From: Owenia fusiformis
Lineage: Eukaryota; Annelida; Polychaeta; Sabellida; Oweniidae
NCBI GenBank assembly: GCA_903813345.2
Contig: CAIIXF020000005.1
Span: 8,747,375-8,811,374 of the forward strand
DNA: 64,000 nt
Direction of reading: 5' to 3'
Part shown: piece by piece, positions 1-11,305 of the stretch
Layout: each line of letters starts with the position of its first letter
Position numbering within the stretch: the stretch's first letter is position 1
Made by a program: the position numbers and the translations under genes
Notes under the pieces: generated by a model
What the model saw: only the letters and a program-made list of their open reading frames with translations
Database searches by the model: none
What the model was told of the DNA's origin: nothing

Positions 1-880
1 GTTTAAATCACTTTGGCTTATATTGTAGTCTTACCCAATGTTATGAAAGTGTGATATGTGAAACTTTTTTTTTAAATTTCAAAAAGTGGTTTTTGAAAGA
101 CTTTTTATTCCAAAATTTGTGAATTTATTTAAAACCAACTTTTAGAGGTCACTCATATCTTCTAATTAGCCACAATTCATACCAATGCATAGCATTCATC
201 CTCCCATGTTTTTTGCCGAAAAAATCAAGAAAATCGGTTGATAAACAAGCGAGAAATGAACTTATCAGTGCATGAAAATGGTTCTGAGAAAAATGCATTT
301 CAAAATTTTAGTTCTCATAGAAACCAATGGTACGATGATATCTAAAACATAATTTATTCTTCCTTTTAACCTGGTTAGACAATCAACATTGGTTTTTTAT
401 GGAAGTCTAGCATATTTAGAAAAGATTGACATCGAAAAAAAAAATTCAATTTTTTTCAAAAAGTTTTTGTTACCTTAGTGACATCACTAATGTTTCAAAA
501 TATTTTTGATAAGCTAAAACATTGAAGTGGCCCATTAAGTATGACATTTTATTATTGAAATAGTGTGTCTTTTGTTCAATCTTTGCATTGGTGTTAAAAA
601 GATAATCTTTTTTGAAATGCATTAAGAAATATTTGATGATTAAGAAATTTCAACTTTTTTTGAAAAATGGCGGGAAATTTGAATATTTGAGAAATGAAAT
701 GCTCACAACTTTTTTTTCAAAAAAATTTTTTTGTTCAAAAATCTCTAAAATCACTTTTTAAGTCCTGACAAATAGTAAATGAATGATAAAAAAATATTTT
801 CAAACTTTAGACGGGGACTTTAATAATAGAGGCATTTTAAAAATGTTGGCCTATTTCCCTGCCTTCTGGAGCTCACAAAC

Positions 881-1062
881 GTAGCTTGTATTCGCGAATA
901 CAACTAACGGCTAGCGGCTATCGGATTAATCTGCTATTATATGACAAACTCATTTAAATATGAATGGAATAGCGACAGGTCATATTTAAATGAGTTGCCC
1001 ATAAAATAGTAGGTTAATCTGGTAGCCGACAGGCGTTAGTTGCATTCTCGAATAAAGCTTAC
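881..1062. mobile_element. Foldback MITE-like inverted repeat, about 180 bp
   Basis: The arm starting GTAGCTTGTATTCGCGAATA at 881 continues through a CAACTAACGGC segment to CTCATTTAAATATGA. It reappears, diverged, as the reverse complement ending GAATAAAGCTTAC at 1062. Arms are about 80 bp with a short loop near 970. No coding capacity. Confidence 0.7.
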
Positions 1063-1344
1063 TCATATATTCAACACGCCTAATCTTCTGTGAGAGACGA
1101 AATACGTTGGCATCTACATCCATGGCCATTTTGATCAATCAAGGTATTCCAAATGACTACGGCTTACACTGATTTGACAGCATGCCCCATGTCACTCAGT
1201 TCTCGTTGATTGCTAAATATAAATACTAGCATCCTGCTACTCCAGGAATCCTGGAGTAGGTCATATAATTGCAGTTAACTTGCCTATCATCTTGATCGTT
1301 TCTTGTTGTGAATAAGATTTCGTTTTAAGAAAGACCCCGAAACG

Positions 1345-1643
1345 ACATTTCTTAATTTAACACCAAACAAACATTACTTAATTTAACACCAACCAAACAT
1401 TTCTTAATTTAACACCAAACAAACATTTCTTAATTTAACACCAAACAAACATTTCTTAATTTAACACCAACCAAACATTTCTTAATTCAACACCAAACAA
1501 AAATTTCTTAATTTAACACCAAACAAATATTTCTTAATTTAACACCAAACAAACATTTCTTAATTTAACACCAAACAAACATTTCTTAATTTAACACCAA
1601 ACAAACATTTCTTAATGTATCACCAAACAAATATTTCTTAATT
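1345..1643 (+). repeat. 26 bp tandem array, about 11.5 copies
   Basis: The unit ACATTTCTTAATTTAACACC plus AAACAA repeats with few substitutions (AAACAA/CAACCAA, TTTAAC/TTCAAC). It ends about 45 bp before the splice acceptor of the first visible CLCA exon. Confidence 0.92.
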
Positions 1644-1688
1644 CTATTTATGAAGGACAGTGTATGTACTGTTATTGTCTTGGTTTAG

Positions 1689-4600
1689 GTCGAGTTGTGG
1701 TCCATGAGTTTGCTCATATTCGCTATGGAGTATTTGATGAATATGGAGAAGACAGTGATAGTGAGCATCCCTTCTTTTACATCAACGAGAAGGGCCGACC
1801 TGCGTCAACTGGGTGTACCAAAGATGTCACCGGTAAGTTGCAAAGACACTGAGACGTCGTACGTCAAGCTATATGTCCCCCTTGATCCTTGAATAGAGAA
1901 ACGGGTCACACATACACAGTATTTAGTTCATTTTAACAATACCACTTGACCCATAGACCTGGTTTTTTATGACACCAATGATTTAACAACACTTGTACTT
2001 TTATGGTATTGTTTTTTACTGTCCTTGTGTTTTATGCATAAATTACAATTTCAAAGTCGTCTAAATATAAGCCGTAAATCAAATACCATTTCGTATCACC
2101 TATATTTCAATAATCAGTCTAGTTGATGTATTGCAGGATGGTCATTAAATAGGTTCACCTACCAGAGATGTCAACGGAATAGAACATCCGGGCTTCCCGA
2201 GAATGATTGCCGATTCTTTCCTGACTTGTCTGCCTCTCAACCCGCAAAGGCATCAATCATGCACATGCAGTTTTTAGATCCAGTAAGCTGATATTAAAAT
2301 ATAGGCGTGTTTATAGTCTAGCAACAAGCCGTTGTGACCCCCTTCCCCTTCGCCCAAGTCCCCCGACACGATCACGTCTTCACAAGCCGGTGGTGAAGTG
2401 GAGTAATTGAGAGCGGTCTAGAGATTTGAAACAATACTATCGTGTTCAGCCTTCCACCCAAATACCAAAAATAAGAAAGCACAAAAGAGAGTTCGTTAAT
2501 AAGACGTGAAAAGTATATTGATGGGCTTCTCTTGATAAATCACATATTAGGGACAGGGACGATATCAGGGATGATATCGGAATTAGAGGGATGATATCAG
2601 GGTTTGATATTGATATCATCCCGGGTAAATTCAAAAATTTTAAATTTTCCCCCAAAAAATCATTTTTTCATTTTTCTAAAATTTTTCATTTTTTCAATGT
2701 TTTCATTTTTCAAAAAATCATTTTTGCTCGTGACCATGGTATAAGGTCGTTATTAAAGGGGCAACAAGGACTGTAGAGAGAAAATTCAAAAATTTATATT
2801 TTTTCTGAGCTATCAGGTCAATATTTGGCTTAACATCTTCTTTGACATACCTATTTTCTTAAAATATATGGATAAACTATCAATTTTAGCATTAGGACGT
2901 GTAAATTCAATTCAAAGCTTCTATAGAGGGAGTCCCACTTATAGATTTTTAAGATCCAACACATTTCAAGAGAAATATCAGCTGAAATAATGTTCATCCA
3001 GGGGGTTTCTTTGCAGATAATGAAAATATATGTTAGTCTTGATGAAATATCCAAACTTAAGTATATTTTGACACTGGTCGACGATCGTTGAATGGCCCCC
3101 CTGTACTAGTTGTTGCACCTTTAAACTGTCGGAATGTCACTGCGTTCCCTCGGGAAATATTGATATCATCCTTGTGCTATTCTCCATATCAAATCGCTCC
3201 TGGTGAATAACTACTTTATATCGTTGATCCCTAGAGCTCTCACTCACGTGTGCTTGCAACGAAAATGTGAGACAGACATATTAATATTTATTTATTGTAC
3301 CAATAATCCCTTTAAGGGCAAATGTATTTGCAACGTGAACGTGTTTGTGACCAATAACTGTATATTATGCGTTTATTTTAAGGTTCGTGGATTTTGTGAG
3401 AGCAGTAACACTGATGAAGAATTGTCTCACAATATTCTCGCACCAAACAAACATAACAAGATGTGCTCTCTGCAAGGGACGTGGGACGTAATATCTCAAA
3501 ACGAGGACTTCCAACCAGGGAATAATGAACCACGTGACATTGCTGATGTCACACCTAACATCCGGGTGCTCTACAGACGATACCGAGGGTCTGGGGGTGG
3601 TGATATTACACCCCCATGTAAAAGAATTGCTTTGGTTTTTGACGTATCACAAAGTATGATTGTTCCGGTAATGATAATGCTTTGGGCCTACCTAAGTCAA
3701 TTATGAATTTATCGTAAAACCTGTCTTAGTGAACACCTCTCACTAGTGAACACCTCTCACTAGTGAACACCTGTGTAGACCCTTCCTCCGTACATACTCT
3801 TCTGGCTTCTGTATATATTACCCTCTCTATAGAACACCTACCAATATCGAACGTTTTTTTCGACAAAAAATGTTCAATATGGTTTTTCTGTAATTCAGTT
3901 ATCGAAATAAAATAAAAATGTAAAAATAAAAATAAAATACTTTTTAAATGATGAAAATTGTGAAAGAATTATTTGACCACCACCGCTGCACGGCAACCCT
4001 TGATATTTCAGAAAAACCGTATGTTTCCTCTAAGACAAGCGACGTACAAGTTTATCCAAAATACTCTTCCCGAGGGCACTGAGATTGGTCTAGTTACATT
4101 CTCTACAACTGCTCAGATAGTGCAGGATATGATGCGCATAGAAGGCCAGGAAGATCGGGACTTTTTCTCCTCTAAACTCCCAACATGGCCGGTTGGATTG
4201 ACTGCCATCGGGCAAGGACTTGAACTTGGAATGCAGGTACATGTAAATGGTGTCAGTAAATATAGTCATTTAGCCGTTCAAAAATATCAAAATCACCTTG
4301 GCTTACTTAAAGAGATGGTGCGTTTATTTAAAATACATTATAAATTGCGATTCAAGATACATCTTAAAATTAATTAATGGAATGTTCGATTGTCAAAAGT
4401 TGTGGAAGCGAAGTTAATTTTTTGGGGAAAAATTCGACTGAAAGGCAGATCAACATTTTTAGATTTTGTCACGTGTGGGGAGGGGGGTTTCACATTAATG
4501 TAATTAATTTCGTTTCTTTTCAACCGTTGACAATTGAACACCATCCTCTTTGTTCAACCTAAATACACATTTGATCCTAAAATACCAAACAGTTACTAGA

Positions 4601-7600
4601 GGAAGGTGATACAACAGATGCCACCCTTATCCTTATGACTGATGGTGTGGAGAACCAGCAACCGACAATTAGTGAGCTGCTTAGTCAGGGAAGGTTCCAG
4701 AACAAAGGGGTCCGCATCAATGCCATCGCCTACAGTGACCAGGCTGATATCGACCTTGAACGACTGGTGGAGGAAACTGGTAAATGGAAACGAATAAGAA
4801 AGCGAGAGAAACTTAAAGAAAGGACCGCGGGTTGTTTTTAGAATAAATCGGGGGAGTTTTTGAGAAATTATTGGCGTACATAAAACTTATTTTAAACAGC
4901 ATTTGTATTATTCAAATGCGTTCGTAATCAATGATTCCCAGCCCTCTGAAATTTGAAAAATAAGAATACATGGGTATTAATCCATAGATAATCCTCGAAA
5001 ATTAGAAATATTGTTTGGATTATATGGTGCAATATTATAGTCAGTAAAATGTTTTAAAGTGTATTGATGTTTTTAGATGAAAAACACAACCGAAATGCAT
5101 GAAAAAACGATTCATTTTACAAACAACTCGTGGTCCTTTATCCGTTATCCATATTAAGCCAGCAATCCATTTTATGACTGAACAATACGCTGGTAAAGTA
5201 GTATGTTGGTTGTATAGCCTATAACATTTTAAAGTTTATATTTTCTTCATTTCAAATTTAATTTAAAAAAAACATAATGTATAGGGCCTTCGGGGAATCG
5301 CTGAATAGCTATTTGTGTCACAATTCTTGACTAAACATTTTGAGTTGTTGTTTTTCAGATGGGATGTTTTACTACTACTCTGAGGAACAGACCTCAGTCG
5401 CATTGGACGATGCATTTGCTAGATCTGTAATGGAGACACGAACTTGTGCCGCAGAAGGGGAACCAATTGAGGTAGGGATGGACTCTTTCATTTTGGCTAT
5501 TATACCTCTGCCCATACATAAATGTTTTATCCTCACTTTGGGCCAAATATGAGACATCTTGGCCATGCATATTTTATATTTAACGGCGTTTAAATGTTAT
5601 AGTCCTGATTTGCATTTTTTATTTAGTTACCTAACTTATATTTCTTCGTGGCCAGTAAGAGTAATATAGAAGGGATCTTTAATCTTTTGAGAACCATGAT
5701 ATGTTGGACATCGCAATATGCATATGTTATAACTTGTCTCGTTCTAGCTTCATAGTTGCAAAGAACTAGTGATGGACGGCCTTGACCCAAAGATGAATGG
5801 CGTCGGTATTGACGAGACCGTTGGGGAGAAAACCTCTTTCATTTTCTCATATTCTGTTGCAGATTCTATTGAGGTAAGCAAATCCATATGCAAATATAAG
5901 CCTATACCTTAAAACAATTCACGTCTCATAAAAGTTACATTAGCCCTTGTTGGGTTCTGTAACCATTTTTGGTATTTTCCCGTTAGCACTTGCGTTTATA
6001 GCCTTGCCCAAGTCGGTCTCTTTTACTTATCTTGATTTCTATTATGGTAATAATTCAAGATCAGATTAGTAAAAAAATACCGACTTTGGCAAGGCTATTG
6101 CGTTTACATATTTACCGTATTCATACTCCGAAAGTGCATAAAGGCACTTGATAATTGCAATTGTAATGAAAGAATGAATATGTTCATCCTATGTGATGAA
6201 GAACACGTACAATACATGTGTTATAAGATTTGTTCATCAAAACTCACCATTTATATAATGTAGGTGGAGGTAATGGGTCCAAATGGTGAAGTTTTTGACA
6301 AAACAAGTCCTTATTACCAAGATGACAAGGAATTCAAGATCATAACGTTTACCTTTCCGCGTACAGATGTAAGTTTTTTAACTTTTTATCAGCTTTCTCA
6401 AAATGAACCGGTGAAATAAAATGAAAAGACTATTAATTTTGTGGACGCTAACGATAAGTAGTTTTAAGGAGATAAGATTAAGATTGGTCTAAATGTGGTC
6501 AATTGATTCAAAGATCCATAATTCGTTTCCTTCAGCCTGGTATTTGGATCTGGAGGATCACTCGGTTAGACGGTGGTGTTCACTTTATCGGAGTTAATGT
6601 CAAATCTCACGCAGCACCAAACATCGAGGCAGTGACCGCAATAGCTTGGATGAACGACGTCCAACTGACATTCCCGCGGACAGGGATTATCTACGCTGAT
6701 GTAAGGCAAGGCTATGCACCAGTAATCAGAGCAAAGGTTGTCGCAACTGTTGAGCGACCAGAAGGTGACCCTGTTGATGTGCTGCTGTACGATACAGGAG
6801 TAGGTAGGTAAAGATTTGTGCTTTGCACAGATTATATATATTTGTGCTTTGTCATAGATTGCTTACAGCAAATGAAACAATGAGTGATTACAAGTTTTAT
6901 CAACAAGCAGCGATATTTGAAAATAAGAAACGAGCAATCTAAACAGCAATAAATCAAACCCCTGTAACAAACAATCAATTATACAAGATAAACACGACTA
7001 AATCACAGTGTCATTGAAATACCACAAGATACAATCAAAACAATACATAATCAAATGTCTCACATTATTTTCTGGATAAAACATAAGGTACGGTTTTATA
7101 TTCTTCTTATCAGGTGGCGACACAACAGCAGACGATGGGATCTATTCGGCTTATTTCACGCAGTACACTGTAGATGGAAGATACTCTATCTATGTGGAGG
7201 TGTCAAATCCTGATGGCAATGCGGTCATTAAAGCTGCAGGAACAACTAGTGGAGGAGCGTACAGTCTATGGCAAAGTAAGAAAAAATTATGACTAGTTTC
7301 TTTGACTATGATAATAGCAAATAAAAAAGACTTTGATACATGCCTTGAAATACTGTATACACACTTTCGAGAAAGAATAATGTTTGAGTGATATCGATTT
7401 AATGAACAAATTAGCAAAACAACTGCATCAATTTCAAGATTGTGTAATATTCCATTAGTTTCATATTTTAGATTTCACGACGAGTAGCGTAGAGAACCCG
7501 GTTCCTTATCTCAACCGCCATAGTTCTGCCGGTGCCATAAGCGTTCACGATGTGATGGATATAGATATGATGCCGCCATCTAGGGTCACCGACCTGAGAG

Positions 7601-9820
7601 TAATGGCCCATTCGGAAGAACATGGCACCGTAACGCTGCAGTGGACCGAAACGGGCGACGACTATGACTATGGAACGGGTAAGATCATTTGAGCGATGGT
7701 CGAACATTTTAGTTTTGCATTTTATGCTTTCATGAATGATATCAAGTTAAAAATAAAAACTGAGACCATTATGTTTTTTAGTAGGCTATCCTTCTCAAAA
7801 GAGAAAACAAACGTTTACAATCCATTTAAGGTTTACCAACATTGACATTTTCTTTCTTTCAGTGACTGCTTTTACAATTTACATGCACGAGGATTTCGAT
7901 CAGTTACGAGACAATCCGAAAGAGGGCACACCTATCACAATGGCATACGTTGTTGACGGGCACTTAAATTCATTAGCTGCTTCACAGAAACATAGAATAA
8001 CTATCAAGACCCCCAGGAGTGGCTCGGATGCAGTGTATGCATTTGTAATGAGATCATGGGATGAGGCACTTAACTACAGTCCCTACTCAAATTATGTTAC
8101 TGTGCTGATGGAAGGATCTACAAATATAATCGTCACACAAGAACCTAACCCAAGCACAGCTGAGCGCGCTCCAGAAAAGTTTACATGGCCAACAGAAAAA
8201 CCAAGTACAAGGGCAGCAGAAATTCCCACGGTATCGAAATTAACATCTCTAGTTCCCGAGGAAATTCCAGTTGAAAAAGCAACCTCAACGCCAAGTAAAC
8301 CCACGATGTTCCCAAAAAGTACCCAAGTGCCTCCTGATGAGATTACCAATAAACCCAATGAAACTCCCATTACACCATCGTCTTCAGAGAGATCCAAAAG
8401 ACCGCCTGACCATACGTTGCTACCGACAATTAGAGAGCACCCAAAGAGCACAAAATTGGTGAGAGAAACAACAGATGCTTTGAAAACTACCATTGGAGAG
8501 CAACGTCGTAGCACGAAGATGCCTCGAGAATCGACTGTAGTACAACGATCTACTCTTGGAACTCACAGGACAAGCAAACAGAATGATGCTATTGATGTAA
8601 AAACGTCAACTTTACAAACTGACAACGAAAACGCCCAGAGTACAACGCCACATTATTCTCATACAAATGATCCAAACACTGTTATTGGCGTGAGGTCAAC
8701 AATACAAGACGACAACGGAAGAGAGAGAAGCTCTACACGAAGATATTCTCGTACGAATGATCCAAACGATATAATTGGTGTAAAGTCGACATCACAAGAC
8801 GACAATGGAAGAGAGAGAAGCACTACACGAAGATATTCTGGTACGAATGATCCAAACGATATAATTGGAGTGAAGTCAACAACTTCACAGTACGGCAATG
8901 GAGGAGAGCGAAGCACTACACGACGATATTCTGGTACGAATGATCCAAACGATATAATTGGAGTGAAGTCAACAACTTCACAGTACGCCAATGGAAGAGA
9001 GAGAAGCTCTACACGAAGATATTCTGGAACGAATGATCCAAACGATATAATTGGAGTGAAGTCAACAACTTCACAGTACGGCAATGGAGGAGAGCGAAGC
9101 ACTACACGACGATATTCTGGTACGAATGATCCAAACGATATAATTGGTGTAAAGTCGACATCAAAAGACGACAATGGAAGAGATCAAAGAACCACAAGAC
9201 GATACACTGGTACACTTGATACAAGTGACGTGATCAGCGCTGAATCGACAACTCCAGAAATTAACAACGAAGTGGACGAAAGTAGTACTCGAAAACATGC
9301 TGTAACAAAATCGCCCATCAGTAGAAGAACAACTACGTTGGTGAAAGGCAGCGAAGATAGTGACGAGTTTCCACTAGATAGAAGAACAACGGAACCAACA
9401 GATGGTACTCATGGCAAGAAAACAACTATATCGACGGACAATGAACAAACCAAACAAACAACTAGAGATAATCCAGCTACAAAGATACAAACTGATGAGC
9501 CAAGCAGGAGAACTACCACTTTAGTAATCAATAATGATCGCGGTGACAAGAGAACAACGACGTCGAAAGAACAACGCAGGACAACTGGTTCGGCTGGTGA
9601 AACGAACAGAGAGACAACACCAATAACCCGAGATAATGAACAGCACCAGAGCGATTCAAATCCTAGCTCCAATCAACTTGACGAACCAATGTTAATCAGT
9701 TCCCTGGTCGGGGCATTGGCTGGCAGTATAATTGGAACATTGTTGGTTGCTATTCTCGTGATAGCTTGCCTAGCATTTTCAAAGAGACGTGGTGAAAATA
9801 AGGATTATAGCAAAATCTAA
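1689..9820 (+). CDS. CLCA-family protein (calcium-activated chloride channel regulator-like), 5' partial
   Basis: Twelve exons join in frame: 1689-1832, 2137-2282, 3383-3667, 4012-4236, 4593-4779, 5359-5471, 5748-5873, 6264-6368, 6536-6803, 7114-7275, 7472-7678, 7863-9820, giving 1307 residues to the TAA. The N-terminus lies upstream of the window. The first exon carries HEFAHIRYGVFDEYGE, the CLCA zinc-protease signature (HExxH plus a downstream Glu). The exon 3/4 join gives the VWA domain start with MIDAS residues DVSQS, and LILMTDGVEN follows in exon 5. Exon 11 has the family's VTDL...LQWTETGDDYDYGT fibronectin-like segment. The last exon ends in a hydrophobic helix (roughly LVGALAGSIIGTLLVAILVI) followed by basic residues and a short tail, so a type I membrane protein is expected. 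Known CLCAs are about 900 residues, self-cleaving, and modulate chloride currents and mucus; function here is inferred. The last exon adds a long Ser/Thr/Arg-rich stalk not usual in the family. Confidence 0.93.
3714..3857 (+). repeat. Dispersed repeat copy with GTGAACACC motifs
   Basis: It begins GTAAAACCTGTCTTAGTGAA and has three close GTGAACACCT motifs. Related copies lie at 42707-42897 and 63677-63828, where the far end is the inverted TTCACTGT...AGGTTTTACT. This copy appears to have lost or degraded its right end. It lies in a CLCA intron. Confidence 0.6.
5998..6101. mobile_element. Short foldback MITE in a CLCA intron
   Basis: TATAGCCTTGCCCAAGTCGG at the left is matched by ACCGACTTTGGCAAGGCTAT at the right as an inverted repeat, with CTTTTACTTA/TTAGTAAAA also pairing. 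About 104 bp, no ORF. Confidence 0.7.
8640..9285 (+). repeat. Coding minisatellite: seven 30-31-residue repeats in the CLCA stalk
   Basis: Inside the last CLCA exon a 90-93 bp unit is repeated seven times. The protein core is RYSGTNDPNDIIGVKST, followed by a variable Q/D/N-rich part and RSTTR or RSSTR. Units 3 and 5 are almost identical and unit 4 differs slightly, which suggests a two-unit duplication; the first and last units are diverged. The region is rich in Ser, Thr and Asn, as in mucin-like O-glycosylated stalks. Confidence 0.9.
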
Positions 9821-10028
9821 CTCTAGACAATGCTTGCCTGCTGATTCACAACATAGATATATACGCAACACAACATATTCACAACATTAGGATATATATT
9901 TAATCATCAGTTATTATAATGATTCGATTACGAATCTACTTTACTTTGGACTGTTGAGATCCATTAAATTCCAAATGAACCGTTTGATTCATATCCTATT
10001 GTTCCTATTCTTATTTTTATCAAATTCG

Positions 10029-10034
10029 AATAAA
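10029..10034 (+). other. Probable CLCA polyadenylation signal
   Basis: AATAAA about 210 bp after the CLCA stop codon, the first canonical hexamer downstream. It would give a short 3' UTR. Confidence 0.45.
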
Positions 10035-10845
10035 ATATTGATAATTTCAAAAGATGATTTCCAACTATTAAATGTGTGCACAATATGAATATTTAGGAAT
10101 TGTGAAAAGTCGAGCTTCTCTTCGTATAAGTCATTCTCTTATGCAATAGAGAGTGGCTTTGTGTATCAGAGGGAATGGAAGAAATAATTTAGGTTTTCAT
10201 AAGGATTACACTATTTTATTGCCTGTACGATAAAGTTCAGGTTCACATTTCTGGTGACCTTGTTCGTGGACATACAGGGATTAGTTCTACTCTTAGCAGA
10301 ATAATATTTACTTGTTCGATTGTGAAGAAAGGTATGAGGTTGTGATTATTTCCCTGGGAACACCAATTGAGAATTGGACAATACAATTTCCCTTAAAACG
10401 TTTAACTTAACTCCTAGATTCGGAAACTCGAAGAGAGGTGCAATCATTATAACTGGCCGGGGTTCGCCGTCTGTAAGAAATGGTAGGTGGTGACATTTTG
10501 CATGTTTATGCCATGTCGAAAAAAGATCATGGCAGAAATTCCCTCAATTACATATAAATCTTTCTGAGAAAAAACCGTTAATCATTCAACTTAAAAAATA
10601 CATGTGCAAAAGCATACGATTCTAGTACCAGATCTGCGATTAGGTCATCTGGGCATGTTAGGTAAATTGAATGTTCATTGACAACCATTTTGCTCTTCTT
10701 ATTGCGATATTTTTCACTGATTGTCTGTTCCGTGTGATATTGTACTGTTCTGTGATTGCTGAATTTTTTCTGGGTTGAATGACGCACAATCCCCTCCCTC
10801 CAAAAAATTGAATGTCTAACTTTTTCACACGCCGCTCGACCTTAA

Positions 10846-10903
10846 GCTAAGTTCACACCAACGGCGCTTTGTTGGCGCTTTAAAGCGGCGTGCAAAGTGG
10901 CAA
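10846..10903. mobile_element. Single arm of the GCTAAGTTCACACC MITE family
   Basis: GCTAAGTTCACACCAACGGC followed by GCTTTGTTGGCGCTTTAAAG matches the left arm of the complete 80 bp palindrome at 17512-17591. The matching right end is not seen nearby. Confidence 0.6.
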
Positions 10904-11305
10904 ATTCTTTCTTGGCCCACCCTAGAACAGGACCCGGGACCCATGCCCCCCCCCCCCATGGATCCGCCAGTCCACGTGACAACTTTAATGAAATCACTTT
11001 GAGTGAGAATCGGACATATCAGGTTCACGTTCGGACATTTGACGCACATTCAAACTACGAACTAAATTTCTCTCGTTCGTATTATTGCTACAGAATTTTA
11101 CGTCGCCAAATATTTCTCTTCGAACATTTGAATAAGATAAATATTTTGAATGTTTCACTCTTATCATCCTAGAATCAAGTAATTAAAAGTACAAATATAT
11201 ACCTAAGACCACTACTGCAACAAAAAATCTTAAATAAATGACATTTCTAATGCCCCATGTAACCACACTTTGAAGTTTCTAGGGGGAAGTTCAAAAAGTT
11301 TGAAA

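Larger units (their letters stand above)
1..1688. other. Non-coding sequence upstream of the first visible CLCA exon (intron)
   Basis: AT-rich sequence with many homopolymer A and T runs and no coding exon that I can support. It contains a foldback element (881-1062) and a 26 bp tandem array (1345-1643). It is most likely intron, because the CLCA exon at 1689 begins inside a codon and lacks the N-terminal part of the family. Confidence 0.6.
9821..11305. other. Spacer between CLCA and SPATA24
   Basis: It holds the CLCA 3' UTR, a fragment of the GTCACCACC repeat family (about 10453-10515), a half copy of the GCTAAGTTCACACC element (10846-10903) and a C-run near 10945. The SPATA24 promoter should lie near 11.1-11.3 kb, but I see no convincing core motif. 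Confidence 0.5.

Noticed and set aside
3654-3667. Alternative splice donor at 3654 in the CLCA VWA exon
   Set aside because: Using gtatga at 3654 would break the MIDAS DVSQS and the reading frame; the gtaatg donor at 3668 keeps both.
8659-9174. 171-residue open frame on the minus strand across the CLCA repeats
   Set aside because: It is a mirror of the 90-93 bp coding repeats; a repeat without stops in one antisense frame stays open in all copies. No splice or protein support.
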